This document shows, piece after piece, positions 41,431-52,886 of a stretch of 64,000 bases of DNA. The position numbers and the translations under genes were made by a program. The notes beneath the pieces are model-generated. The model had not been told where the DNA came from. It saw nothing but the letters and a program-made list of their open reading frames with translations, and did not search any database. How positions within the stretch are numbered: position 1 is the stretch's first letter; the number at the start of each line of letters is the position of its first letter. The DNA lies in NCBI GenBank assembly GCA_027475525.1, contig JAMWFC010000049.1:1241297-1305296 (forward strand), written 5' to 3'. The DNA is from Macrolepiota albuminosa (taxonomy: Eukaryota; Basidiomycota; Agaricomycetes; Agaricales; Agaricaceae).

Positions 41431-42904
41431 TGCATCAACTCAAAGGATAGCTAAAGGACCTGGTAAGATGCAAGCACTCCTGTCTAATAGACATGCACTA
41501 ACAGTTGTCCCATAGACTGACATGTGGCTGACAAGCAGCCAGGTCCAGGGTGACAAGAAACTCATCCTTGATGCCAGGAGAAGTTTCATCAACAAAGTTA
41601 TCCCACTACTCCAGAGCAAGCTTTCTGATGAGGATATGACAAGACAATTGAAGGATGCTGTGAAGAAATGGTCTCAAAGGAGTGGAAGGGGGGAAGAACA
41701 AAGTGGGGACAAAGAATGACCTGATCTGTTGACTGAGGCCAGCCTGTTGATGGCACTGACATGAGAAAACTGAATAGGTTATAGGCTAGCAGCATGAGAT
41801 TCATCTGGTCCGTCACCAATTCTAAAGAAGAGAAAATGACTGAGTCCTCCAGTGGCAGGAGAATTGTCTGGTCCATCGCTGAATGCCAAGAAGCCAAAAC
41901 AGATGACCTACATTGGTCAATGTCCTCCTGGTACCTATCATTGACAGAAGGAGCAGGAGAACAAAAATGAGGATGAAAATAAAGAGAAAGAGGAAGAGAA
42001 AGAACAAGAGGGCAGGATACCAAAGAGAAAAATTACTGGAGAAATGCTGTTGATTCTCTCTGCCTACTTTTCCTCTGTCTTTGGCTCTGTCCCCTTAATA
42101 GCACAGTAGTTGAAGATATCTGTTAGGATTTTATCCTTCAAGATAGCAGTCTGACCTTGAGAAGTAGTTGAGGAGCGGTAGAGTTCCTCATATGGTTCAA
42201 AGATAGATTTTTTTCTGCTGTAAATATTGGTTCTACTCATCTTTTTTTTTGGTGTAAATATTGGTTCTACTCATTTTTTTTTTGGTGAAAATATTGGTGC
42301 AGGCATTGCAGGAGGGCAGACATGTATGTAGACAATATAATTTTCTGCAACCACACAGTTCTCAACTGAAGGATCACATGATAAAATATACATTTCTGTT
42401 CAGTGTCTGTTAATAACAAACAGATTCCATTTATCATCAATGAATAGGGTCTGCTGTCTGCTGGTATCTAGCCTGTTTAAATTAGGGCATATTGCCAATA
42501 TTGATGAGTGGTCTCATTAGATCTCTGGTACAATGGCTAGGTCCTGGCCATAGATATTTGATCATGAACCTGAACTCTCTAAAGAAATGCAAGCAACCAA
42601 AAACAACAATCATCAGGCAAAGGGACCTCATCCTGTTTGCTGAGGAAAGAACACAACTCACTTAGAACACACAAGAGTTGCCAGCCCTCATAATACAATG
42701 GCTACCACTGGATTCCATTCCCATTGTAACTAGTGCACTACCTATGGCATTTTCAGATGATGATAACTTTGCATACTTGGACAATAATCCAATAGTAGAT
42801 AATGTAGATGATAAATGCCCATATCCATAAGACATGTAAAGGTGATTTGAATATATGCTATTATTGAGAGCAAATTATTCAAGTTCATACATAGACACAG
42901 ACAG
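41431..42904. other. CpG-poor spacer before the KDZ relic
   Basis: A 65-codon plus frame at 41522-41719 is Lys/Arg-rich without a recognised motif. A near-tandem 34-bp repeat (GTAAATATTGGTTCTACTCAT plus a T-run, written here as separate parts) occurs at 42218-42290. The stretch may include decayed N-terminal sequence of the KDZ transposase. Confidence 0.35.
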
Positions 42905-45840
42905 ATTATCTTAATGACTTCATCAACTATGTTCTACAGTTGCTCAATGGATTGCTTGGTCATGAATCAATGGATGATGTTACTGATTGCCTTGCTTGTT
43001 CTGACTATCACCTTGCACGATGGCAATGCCATGATTGCATTAGGTCAAGAATATTATGTCGCAGATGTTTCCACTACACACACAACTCCAACCTATTTCA
43101 CTGACCTGAATTATGGAATGGTAGGTATTTCTAACCAATGAATATGTTGGATACTGAAGGGTATTTCTATATCCAACACAATTCATTGCATGCAAACTGT
43201 CATCAAGGGAAGGTCAGGGTCAGGGCTCTTGAGGACCATGAGCAGAAAAAGGACATTCAGGAGCAAGAGTTTCTACAACTCAAATATCAACTGGATGTTG
43301 AACTTTCATCAGCAGATAGTGACCTGGGACATCTGGCAGCACATCCGTCTATAACTTCAGATTTCCTGAGCACACTTCAAAATGCCAGCTTTGATCAAAT
43401 CATAGAAGAGGAAGAGCAACAGGAACCAGAGAATAATGTGCCAATAGAAGATATTCTAGAAAATTGGCCAGCCATGAACAGGTTCCATATGGACAAATAT
43501 GATTGCTTTAGAATTCAATACAATGGATTGTTCACACAACTGGAGTACACTACATCACTGTCATTTCATGTGAGTGTTTTGGGATGGATGTCTTGGTGGA
43601 GGATACTATCTGCTTGCTGCTGATCTCCAGTACATTTGATTAGACACAAACATATTTTACAATGGCTATGCTGGACAACTTCTATCTGACGAATCTAGAG
43701 TGCAAAGCATTCACCTACTAGTACTGGCAAAAAATTGCAAGAATAACTTCCCCAATTGCATCTTTTGGTGAGGTGGATAATCTTTACTGTGAGCTATGAT
43801 GAATTTCTTATTCATGGTGGTGGCTGAAGAAGTTGAAGTGGGCAGGCTTCAGACATAATGAATCAAGGCATCCCATGGCGCCAAACTGTGGTGAACTTGC
43901 AATATTCTGTCCAACTTGTCCTCAACTAGGAGTCAATCTTCTATCTAACTAGGAAGAAGATCTCGTCTGGTGGAAGTTCAATCATTCTTTAATGATGGAC
44001 AGCAATTTTAAGATGGATCATGTCTGACATTCTAATTCTGCTTACAATGTATGGCATTCAGAAGGCGGTGGTATGATGGCTAGGAAGGATGAGCTCACCC
44101 ACTATCTCAAGCATGCAAAGGAACAGCCAATAGTAAGTGACATTCTTTAACTCTATCTGTCTACCATCTGCTCATCAATTCAATCCTGTTCATTGGCCAT
44201 CTGCTGGACCTCCGTCTGTCCAGGGAGCAGCTTGTGAAAACACATTCAAAGCTATTGAAAAGGCCCTGATGATGAACAAGTCATGTGACATTACTGGTAT
44301 TGTTGCAACAGCATGTACATGGCATGGCTGCTTTGCTTCTAATAGTGTAACAAACTTGACCCATGATAAAGGCCAGGTTTACACAGACTTTTCCATCACA
44401 TGGGCAGTTAAGATGACTAACATGAATGGGATTCAGCATCTCCTACTGGTATATAACATAGCATGCTAGTGGTGTGTCAAATTTTCTGAACAGCTTGCTG
44501 AGGCCAGAAAAGTCCTGCTGGATAATCACTTTGTAGACTTTGCAATAGGACTTCTTCATGTCCATAGGCATAAGAAGGATTGTTCTTTTTGCTTTGCCCT
44601 GTTCTTTATTCTCAGGGCTGGTTATTTGGCTGGAGAGATAATTGAAAGTCTCTGGTCTACACTAAATGAAGTCTCACAGATAGCCCATACAGCTACCTTG
44701 GCATATCAGGCAGAAATCCTTGATAATCACATGTGTGACTTAAACTGGAAGAAGCTGCTTGACATGGTTCCATTCCTATGTTGAAAGTACAGGACTGCTG
44801 TTAAGATGAGAGATGCAGCCATTCAATATTTTACTGAGTGATCCGTTGAAATATCAATGGATTTACTAATAAGCTGGGAAGCCAGAATAGCTAAGGCAGA
44901 AAGGCTCAGAGAGGAGAAAAACCATAAAGCAATGGATATTCTCAAAGCTTGTACAATGACCTTCAATAATGCAAGTGAAGACTGAATGGCAGCAGACAGT
45001 GGAAATCACTCAACAGATATTGCAGTGACAGATATTTATTCCTTCCAGATTCAACTTGCCCTTGACATTGAGGAGCAGCAGTAAGGTGTATTGCTGATGG
45101 CCCAACCTATCTCACTAATGGGAAGCTCAGAATTGCAATTCAGGGCCAGGTTCGCCATTTTAATTGGCATGCAAGCAATGATGATCAGCAAAAGATCAAG
45201 GCAGAAAGAGAACTATTAAAAATTCGACTCAATGTCCTTGCTGCTTCTCAGGACAGGAGCAGATTTATTGCTAGTGGAAGGCAAATTGCCTCTCTAGAAC
45301 TGGATGAAGTTCCTGGAGCCTTTGACAACAATAAAATGGCAGAAGATAGACAACCAGTAAATCCGCTAGTACCACCAGTAGATAACCTTGGACCAACAGA
45401 TGTAGTTGTTCCAGAAGATTTTGAAATCTCCTTTCCATCTATAATCATGGGTAATGTCTCACTATTAACAATGATAGAACACAATCTGTACTTGATTGAA
45501 ATTGAAAGGCTCCTGTAAGCCCTTTGAGAATTCATTGCAAAGAAATCATTCCTATATTCTCATGTTGTCCAAATCACCCCAAGCAAGAATGTGAAAACTC
45601 AAGCTTGCACATCTCTTCAAAAAATTCAGGCCTCAATCCTGATAAAGGCTCGTGCCTATGCACAATGCCACTGTGCTCTGCTACAACTGGGATTGGACCC
45701 CAGCATTCAGAAAAAGTATCTAGTTCTACAAAAAGTAGATTTAAATGCAAGCACAGCTATATGAGATCCCAACATTTCTAGTTCATCAAGAATCAAGGTA
45801 TCTTAGATATGGCAATCTAATTCTGATACAGAAAATGAAT
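42905..45840 (+). pseudogene. KDZ-family transposase relic with CxC2-like cysteine cluster
   Basis: Many short plus-strand frames, separated by stops and shifts, follow the order of a basidiomycete KDZ (Kyakuja-Dileera-Zisupton) transposase. First comes a CxC2-type zinc cluster (CLACSDYHLARWQCHDC, then CRRCF, 42985-43075). Next are CPTCPQLGVNL and LMMDSNFKMDH (43900-44025, the first catalytic Asp region), GIVATACTWHGCF and LLLVYNIAC (44295-44468), FAIGLLHVHRHK and AGEIIESLWSTLNE (44535-44670), and a C-terminal KSFLYSHVV...ARAYAQCHCALLQLG block (45545-45700). CpG is nearly absent. Relatives act in cut-and-paste transposition; this copy is long dead. Confidence 0.8.
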
Positions 45841-47129
45841 TTGTGACTATTTCTAAATGTAAGTCCTCTTGTTAACATTTCCATTATCATTACATCTGTT
45901 TGTGAACATATTTCTTCAGTTAATCATGTTCATTATCTACGTGCTAGAGCACAATGCAACAGATAGACAGAGGAATGTCAGCTTGTCACAAGTAAAATGG
46001 TCTTCAACCAGGCAGATGTTTGGTTAAAGCATAGTATATCAGTGAAGAAAAGAGGTCTCCAGTCATATGCCCACAAAAAGATGGCCATGTGACAAGAATT
46101 GGCCTCAATGGCAATTGATAAATTTAGGTGAGTGCTTCCTGATTTTATTCCCTGGAAAACTGCAAGAGATCTGCTGTGAAAATAGTAGATACAGAGACAG
46201 ATTGATGTAACAGATGCAGAGGCGGATTGAACTGATGGATGCAGAACATTATTATAGCTTGCTTCTACAGCAGATGATTGGAACAGATTTGTGACAGTCA
46301 CATGCAATAGAATTGTTGAAAATCACTTTTGTTTACAAGGCACAATAATCTGATATATAGCAGTATCCACTTCTACTAGCAACAATGCAATGACATCTAC
46401 CTCTGTATCACACAATGTCCTGTTCCAAGCTACTGTATTAGAAAATTTGCAAGAGGTTGTTGACTACATTGAGTTGTGCCTCATTGCAGCATTTTCTATA
46501 TTTTGCAATCTTGTGCCAAGTCTTGAAGTGGAAGAGGCATGGATTATCCAGCATCTAGACAAGGAATTTATAAGATAACTTCAAAATGTGTAAATATATT
46601 AGGATCTGACTGTCTGCCATAGAACTTTGTATTGTTATATCTGGGGGCTGCATCACTGAATAATGTGGTCTGCCATGTCTCAGATATTATTAAAAGCATG
46701 AGCCAATTTTTCCCTCTCCAAAATCAGCAAACCTTGCTCATAGAGATTTTGGAGTTGATGGTAGACAAATAGAAGTCTGGAGCAGTGGACATATGATGAC
46801 TGAGAATGAAGAAAACCTTTTGCTGCTATTTGTTGTGATGGCAGAAGAGATGGATGACAAGTAATTTAATTGTTAGTTACTATAATTCATAGCTTTTCCA
46901 TTGGTTATTTTTCATTAAAATTAACCATCCTATTGTGCTGGTGACAAATCTATTATAAATCTGTTTAATTTGTTATGCCACCCTCATAGACACAAAAAAA
47001 CCACACACTATTCAACAATTACATAAGGGGGACTCAAACTCTCCAATTGTGCACTAGAAGGAATATAAACTGACAATATTCTGCTAGACTACAGGACATT
47101 GTAAATAAAATTACAACCTTACTTTGTTT
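45841..47129. other. AT-rich stretch, nothing recognised
   Basis: Only short unsupported frames (for example 46390-46578) are present. No repeat was recognised except similarity to the SINE-like tail near 47100. Confidence 0.3.
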
Positions 47130-47310
47130 ATCATACTGTGTAGTAAATAACAATTAGCTAAGCAGGTCAAAAATTACTGACAGTTTGATGTCAATGCACT
47201 AATAGGAGTCAAATCTGCCTACTGCCAGATACAATAAATACCAAGTGATAATATTCCACTATACCACAGATGCTTACTGTACAGGCACTGGTGTAAATCA
47301 ATATCAGTCT
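47130..47310 (-). repeat. tRNA-derived SINE-like unit, reverse orientation
   Basis: The reverse complement matches the tandem units at 29365-29830: a GTGGTATAGTGGAATATTATC-like box A part (split here by variants), a box-B-like segment and the AGCAGGTC/TTAGCTAATTGTTATT tail. Confidence 0.55.
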
Positions 47311-47424
47311 AATATTCTGCTACATCTCATGGTTTTTCTCTTTCCTAATTCTTTAATCTGTCCATGTACAGAATACTACTCCAGTGTACCTCTTCTACCC
47401 TCTGTCAATTTACTACAAGTAAAA

Positions 47425-47704
47425 TGCTAGCATTATCAAGTTGATCTGTTTAAAATTCTAGAAATTACTAAAAAGAGGTAGAATGAAGAAACTTGCATGT
47501 GTGTTTATTGTAGCGCATGTGACAAGTGATAATACACCAGGGCTGGCTATTTTTGTCACAATAGCCCAGCACAAAGGTAGCCTAGCCATAGTGTGTCATC
47601 AACTGGTCACATGTACTGGGATGAATACATATGCAGATTTGTGCATTCTATTCCTCTGCAGAAATTTCCAGAGTTTTGAATAGATCAAATTAATGATGCT
47701 AGCA
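47425..47704. mobile_element. MITE with about 42-bp terminal inverted repeats
   Basis: The left end starts TGCTAGCATTATCAAGTTGA. The right end, read on the other strand, starts TGCTAGCATCATTAATTTGA, and the two stay alignable for about 42 bp through a shared GAAATT. The element is 280 bp and has no coding content. A deleted copy lies at 28862-29064 and a right-end fragment ends near 27690. Confidence 0.7.
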
Positions 47705-47729
47705 GACATCAGCAGCCTGCTGCTCTAAT

Positions 47730-47912
47730 GTGCACTAGTGGGAGTTGAACCCATCTCTTGTGCACAATATGAAATATCAATGTATCAATATTCTATTGGA
47801 CCACAGGTGCTTACCAAAAGTTAGTACAGTGTATATGTAGTGCAAAAATGCAGCAGTATAAGAAGACACCATTATACATCATTAAGGTGGACTAGGAGAG
47901 TTGAACCTGCCA
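47730..47912 (-). repeat. tRNA-like repeat fragments next to the MITE
   Basis: On the minus strand a box-B-like GGTTCAACTCCCACTAG near 47735 and a box-A-like part near 47805 repeat the arrangement at 29085-29190. Because the MITE plus tRNA-like block occurs twice in the same order, it was probably duplicated as a unit. A second GAGTTGAACC motif lies at 47898. Confidence 0.4.
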
Positions 47913-48189
47913 CTCAAAGTGTATTAGAGCCAGTAACAACAGTACAATCAATAACTAATCACCTGGCAGAGGAAAATCCAAAGAGAACAAGTCTAAGGAT
48001 TCCTCTGCCAGTGCGGCACATCAGTACAGGGGCGGAAAGGCATGGGAGCGACTGTACAGTATCCAACAGCTAGCTCCAGGAGGCCTGGAAAACTCCGGAG
48101 CATGGGAAATGCTTCAGAGTTCTCTGGAATTCCAGAAAAGGAAATTGTGACCAGACAATAAGCGGAGTAGAGCGAGGAGTCCCCTGACA
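47913..48189 (-). repeat. Gypsy-D 3' LTR, truncated
   Basis: From CAAAGTGTATTAGAG it follows the 25771 LTR to the CCCCTGACA end at 48189. The far end of the LTR is missing. Confidence 0.75.
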
Positions 48190-48203
48190 TCACCCCTCCT
48201 TCT
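48190..48203 (-). promoter_or_regulatory. Gypsy-D polypurine tract
   Basis: The minus strand reads AGAAGGAGGGGTGA directly against the LTR. The family copy at 26270 has a similar tract. Confidence 0.65.
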
Positions 48204-48284
48204 AGGGTGTGGCGTCTTGACGTGCTGGGTAGAAGAACTTGTGGATGGCCTGATCCGCTAGAGAAAGGGGGTAAACTCTCCGTA

Positions 48285-49927
48285 TAGTTCACAGGGCATC
48301 AGGGTGCAGGCAGTGGAAGTCCCAGATGAGAGCCGGGGCGTGGACGTCTTCCAATGGCTCCCAGGAGATGTCTTTGATACCATAGCCCTTCCACTTCACC
48401 TTGTACTGTAGCTTGCAACTTCTCCACTTCATACTCCACTCCGCTGTCTGCTAGGACTGGCGGTGGCGGCGGCGGTGCTCATCGCCCAGGGATGGAGTCT
48501 TCTGGGGCTGGAAAAAGCTTGACCACATTGAAGACCGGGTGGAGTTGGCGCATGCCCACAGGCAGCCAGAGTCGGTAGGCTAGGGGCCCCACCTGACGCT
48601 CGATGGTGTATGGCCCCAGTTGACAATAAGACAGCTTCTTTGAGGGTCGCATGGTGGAGATGTTGGAGGCATCCAGGAATACACAGTCTCTGGGCTTGTA
48701 CTTGGGAGCTGGTGTCCAGCCCTGGTTGTAGTATCGTGCCATGTCATCCTTTGCCTTAGTTAGCACAGCCTTCACCTCCTCCTGTGCCTTCTGCATGCGA
48801 TCCACAAACTTGTTGACCGATTTGTTCTCCGACTGCCATGTGCGTGGCTCAAACCCCATCTGGGGATGCCACCCAGTGTCGAGGAAGAAGGGCAATACCT
48901 GCATTGAGGCATGGACGTGGTTGTTGTATTGGAATTCCGCCTCCGGCAGGAGCTCATTCCAGTCGTCCTGATGCTCGTTGCAAAATAGCTGCAGGTATTG
49001 CTCAAGCTCCTGGTTAACATGTTCGGTCTGGCCGTCAGATTGTGGGTGGTAGGCAGTGGAGGTGTGGAGCTTCACATGCAGGAGGTGGTAGAGCTCCCAG
49101 GTGAACTCCGCAACAAACTGTGGGCCCCAGTTGGATACGTACACATCGGAAAGACCATGGAGTTTCCAGACATTCTTCTGGTACAGGTTAGCGGCACCCA
49201 TGGTGGAGCAGGTCATGTGGGTCGGAATGAAGTGAGCCTGTTTGCCATAGAGGTCCACAACCACCAGGATGGCATCGTAGCCATGTGTGTCTGGAAGCTC
49301 CACAATGAAGTTGGCAGAGGCCACACTCCATCATTCTGCAGGCGTTGGCAAGGAGTGCAGCTGACCAGTAGGGAGACGGCACTGAGGCTTGGTCCGGAGG
49401 CAGAGATTGCAGGTGCTGGTGTAGGAGCCTATGTATCTTGACATCTGGGGCCACCAGTAGTTCCAGGACACAAGTTCCAATGTCTTCCAGCGCCCAGGGT
49501 GCCCAGCAATGCGGGAGTCGTGGTGTTGCTCAACAATGCGTTTCCGGAGCTCCAAATTGTTGGGTACATAGATGCGGCCGTGGTAAGTGAGGAGGCCGTC
49601 TTGGAGACTCCACTCATTGGCATGCACTGCCCTCATGCCCATGGGGCAGTGAGACCGTAGAGCCAAGGCGGCCTTGGCCACGGAGTCCTCCTGCATCCCC
49701 TCCCAGTTTCCTCGACAGATATCCCGGAGAATGTCGACCTCGTCTTCCTGGGCGGATATCCCCTCCAGTGCCCGGATGGCAAACAGCTCCAGTCGTAGGA
49801 AAGTGATGTTGTCATTGTCTCCGGCCCTGGAGCCATGGTTGGCACATCTGGATAGGGCATTGGGCTTCTCCATTGACCTCCCTGGCTTGTGATGCAGTGA
49901 GAAGTCAAAGTTGGCAAGGTAGAGGGA
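48285..49927 (-). pseudogene. Gypsy-D integrase with chromodomain
   Basis: The zinc segment (HHDSRIAGHPG ... CNLCLRTK) is at 49550-49390, the core at 49324-48900 and a chromodomain (YKVKWKGYG, SWEPLEDVHAPALI) at about 48400-48290. The chromodomain is one frame away from the core because of a shift near 48410. Stops are TGA at 49331-49333 (Arg expected before Trp-Ser) and TGA at 48479-48481. The first catalytic Asp position reads NFIVELP and the second VSNWGPQF, so both are Asn; the Glu in GQTEHVNQ remains. Confidence 0.85.
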
Positions 49928-51013
49928 CTACCGGGCCTGGCGGCAGTTGAGCTTCTTTGCTGTCCAGAAGTACTCCAAGTTCTTGTGGTCTGTCCAGACT
50001 TCGAACTTGTGCTGGGCCCCCTCCAGGAAGTGGCGCCACTCCTCTAATGACCGGATGATTGCCAGCATCTCTTTGTCATGGATCTCATAGTTCCGCTCCA
50101 TGGCATTGAGGCTCTTAGAGTAGAAGGCCACCGGATGCCACTTGCCATCCTCTGGGGATTGCTGAGACAGGACGGCGCCGGTGGCAAAGTTGGAGCTGTC
50201 TGCCTCGACTCGAAAGGGCTGATCATCATCTGGGAAGAGGAGCACTGGCTTGAAGGTGACAGCCAGCTTCAGGGCATTGAAGGCCTGTTGCTCTGTGTCA
50301 TCCCAAGTCCAGGCTGCCTTCTTTTGGGTGAGGTCAAAGAGGGGCCGTGCATGGTGGGAGAAGTCCTGGATGAACCGCCGGTAGAAATTGGTGAACCCCA
50401 GGAAGGCCTGTACTTCCTTCTTGTTCCGGGGCTCTGGCCACTGCATAACGCCAGCCACCTTCACCGGGTCCATCTCCGCCGTGCTGTGAGAGATGATGAG
50501 CCCAAGGTACTCGATCTGAGTTTTCTCGAACTCACATTTCTCTGGTTTGAGGTAGAGCTGATACTGGCGGAGGTGGTCTAGGACTATGTGGGTGATCCAA
50601 TGATGCTCCTCTAGCATCTTGGTGTAGATGAAAATATTGTCCAGATACACACATACCACTCCATCTGCTATGAGGTCCCAGAATATGTCATTCATCATGG
50701 TTTGAAAGGTGGCGGGGCTGTTGGTGAGCCCGAAGAACATTACCACTAGTTCAAACAGGCCCCAGTTGGTCCAAAATGCAGCCTTCCACTTGTCTCCCTC
50801 CTGGATGCGCACATTGTTGTAGCCCCAGCGGATGTCCAACTTGGTGAAGTAGCGCGCATCCCGGAGGTTGTTGATGAGTTCTGAGATGAGAGGGAGCAGG
50901 TAGTGGTTCTTGATGGTCATTGCATTGAGCATGCGATAATCTTGGACCAACCGGAGGGTGCCATCCTTCTTCTTGATGAAAAACACCGGGGAGGCCATTG
51001 GCGACTTTGAGGG
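49928..51013 (-). pseudogene. Gypsy-D reverse transcriptase and RNase H
   Basis: The 356-residue frame covers RT ([34 protein letters not shown]) and RNase H (FRVEADSSNFATGAV, DKEMLAI, VWTDHKNLEYF). It ends at TAG 49928-49930 where Trp is expected (RQARW context). The RT active site reads YLDN rather than YLDD, as in Gypsy-A. A TGA at 51014-51016 separates it from the protease frame, again where Arg CGA is expected. Confidence 0.88.
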
Positions 51014-52186
51014 TCAAATTCTTCCAGTTTTGAGATTCTCCCAGAGGAAGGCATCTAGCTCATCCTGCTCCTTGGGCGCCAGTGGATACACCTTGCAGTT
51101 GGCAGGCTTTGAGTCTGGTAGGAGCTCAATGGCATGATCCCACTGCTTGTGCTCCAGGAGAGAATCAAACAAGGCCTTGGAAAAAACATCCTCAAAGTCA
51201 TGCAGATGGCCTGGGACAGTATCCCGGAATGGGTGAGACAAGGTATTGGTGGTGAAGGCCTGGGCCAACTGTTGGGAAGTGGTCTGGCTGGCCTGGATCT
51301 CCTCCGCCGATAGTGGCAGATGCAACGCTGTGGCATAGATGCGGTCCCCTACCTCGATGGCCTCGTCTGGTAATTCCAGGTCCAGGACTGGCAGGAATTC
51401 TCCTTTGCAACCATCTTCCATGGTGGCCTCTCCACTGCTGTGTCTGTTGTCCTCATAGAGGGCCTCTCTATAAGGAAACACCAGGGGCGGGGGATCCAAC
51501 AGGTCAAGGTCAGCAAAGGGGATGTGTCCTGCCTGGCAGGCCCAGATGGCTGCGTGTTCCCACACAGCGGTGCGCCGCTCTATCCTTGCCTTCTTCGCAC
51601 AGGTGGCGCAGCGTCGGGGGCACCGACTCATGCTCACCTCTCTGGTAGTCCAGTCTATTTCTGGGTTGTGCTCCCGGAGCCACGTGTACCCCAGGATCAT
51701 ATCCTGCTTTCCCAAGCTGGTGACTGCAAAGGTGGCATGCTCGGCGTGGGCCTGATAGCACAGAACCAGGTCTATGGCGGCATGGATGGAACCTGCTTCA
51801 TTGGGGGTACCATCAATATTGTAGACCAAAATTGGGGAAGGGAGAGGGCGAGTCGTGAGTTGGTGTCTGGCCATGTAGTCAGCATCCACAAAGAGCCCTG
51901 TTGCTCCGGAATCTAGGAGAGCAACCATGCTCCGGGTCTGCTGTGTGTCAGTTGTTTCAACCTCCACCTTTAGCTGGAGCGAGTTGGCCAAGAGTGTCGA
52001 GGCTACCACATAGCGTCTCGGGAGGCGACATTGCCAGGCAGGGATGCAGGGTCGAGGGGACCCAGCAGAAGGAGTCGGCGAGGCCAGGGGGCTTTTAGAT
52101 ACGTCGAGGGATGTGCTTACAATTGTAGGTGCCAAAGTGTCCACAGGGGTTGTATTGGGCTCTTCTATGGATAGACATACAAATCA
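51014..52186 (-). pseudogene. Gypsy-D protease and linker to RT
   Basis: A single retropepsin domain (LLDSGATGLF with its Asp, ILGYTWLREHNPEIDW) is followed by a small cysteine-rich stretch (CPRRCATCAKK). An acidic linker follows that ends in the conserved DFEDVFSK and HAIELLPD segments just before RT. The frame is entered by a -1 shift from gag at 52234-52240, but a TGA at 52184-52186 (Arg expected) blocks it early. Confidence 0.85.
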
Positions 52187-52230
52187 ATTTGCACTAAGCA
52201 ACGGGGGCATACTCTTCACCCGTCGCTCCT

Positions 52231-52502
52231 CTAAAAATCCTCCAGGCTCCCTTCTCCCAGCACATCCACACTCTGCTCCTGCTCCAGGGTCTCCAGTGCT
52301 GCAACGTCTGGAGAGGGTGCTCCAGCTGCGTCCTTGGCTGCCAGGAGCTGCAGGAGCAGCTCTTCCTGCTCCTCCGTGACCAGGTAACGCACCTCGAGGC
52401 CAAGCGGGCAACGGCGTGCAAAGTGACCGGGGGTGCTGCAGCGCCGGCACAGAAGAGGTATGTTGGCATGCTGGCAGGAGGAGTCTACATCCATAGGGGC
52501 CC
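52231..52502 (-). pseudogene. Gypsy-D gag, zinc-knuckle part
   Basis: The frame resumes directly after Gypsy-E with a CCHC knuckle, CRRCSTPGHFARRC, and a Leu/Glu/Gln-rich tail, and ends at TAG 52231-52233. The upstream capsid part is at 63520-64000, and the two are separated only by Gypsy-E and its GGCCC target duplication. Confidence 0.85.
52234..52240 (-). promoter_or_regulatory. Gypsy-D -1 frameshift site, gag/pro (GGATTTT)
   Basis: Gag ends GAG GAT TTT TAG. A -1 slip at G_GAT_TTT gives GGA TTT TTA and opens the protease frame. The heptamer is close to the GGAUUUA site known from mouse mammary tumour virus and, as in Gypsy-C, the stop follows at once. Confidence 0.6.
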
Positions 52503-52693
52503 TGAAACAAAGTCAAGTATAAGGTTTAGCCTTACGGTCACACCACAGAACCAGATCGATATTCGATTCTAGTACTACGAGTATGACAGTAAAATTGGCT
52601 GCCTTATGTAAGGCAGCCAGCATGTATGTAGAGTAATAATAATTAACTAATATAAGTGTATATTAATTAATTAACTAAGTATAATCTGTTACA
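52503..52693 (-). repeat. Gypsy-E 3' LTR (left copy)
   Basis: TGAAAC...GTTACA, 191 bp, AT-rich at its right end. It contains a 10-bp-stem hairpin (GGCTGCCTTA / TAAGGCAGCC) at 52597-52618. Confidence 0.95.
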
Positions 52694-52704
52694 TGCCCCC
52701 CTTT
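52694..52704 (-). promoter_or_regulatory. Gypsy-E polypurine tract
   Basis: The minus strand reads AAAGGGGGGCA directly against the 3' LTR. It is followed outward by an 8-bp hairpin (GAGACTGG / CCAGTCTC). Confidence 0.65.
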
Positions 52705-52886
52705 GAGACTGGTAGCCAGTCTCGATGTAAGGAGGGGCACGTTTCTGTCCGGGTCACGAATTAAGTCAATGTGGAGGAGCACTGGTCCTCCACGGCTCAA
52801 AAATGTCCAAGTCATCTGTCAAAAAATACAACGCCGACGTTAACCGACAGTATGAATTGAAAGAGGAGATGAGCCGCCTACGAAGT

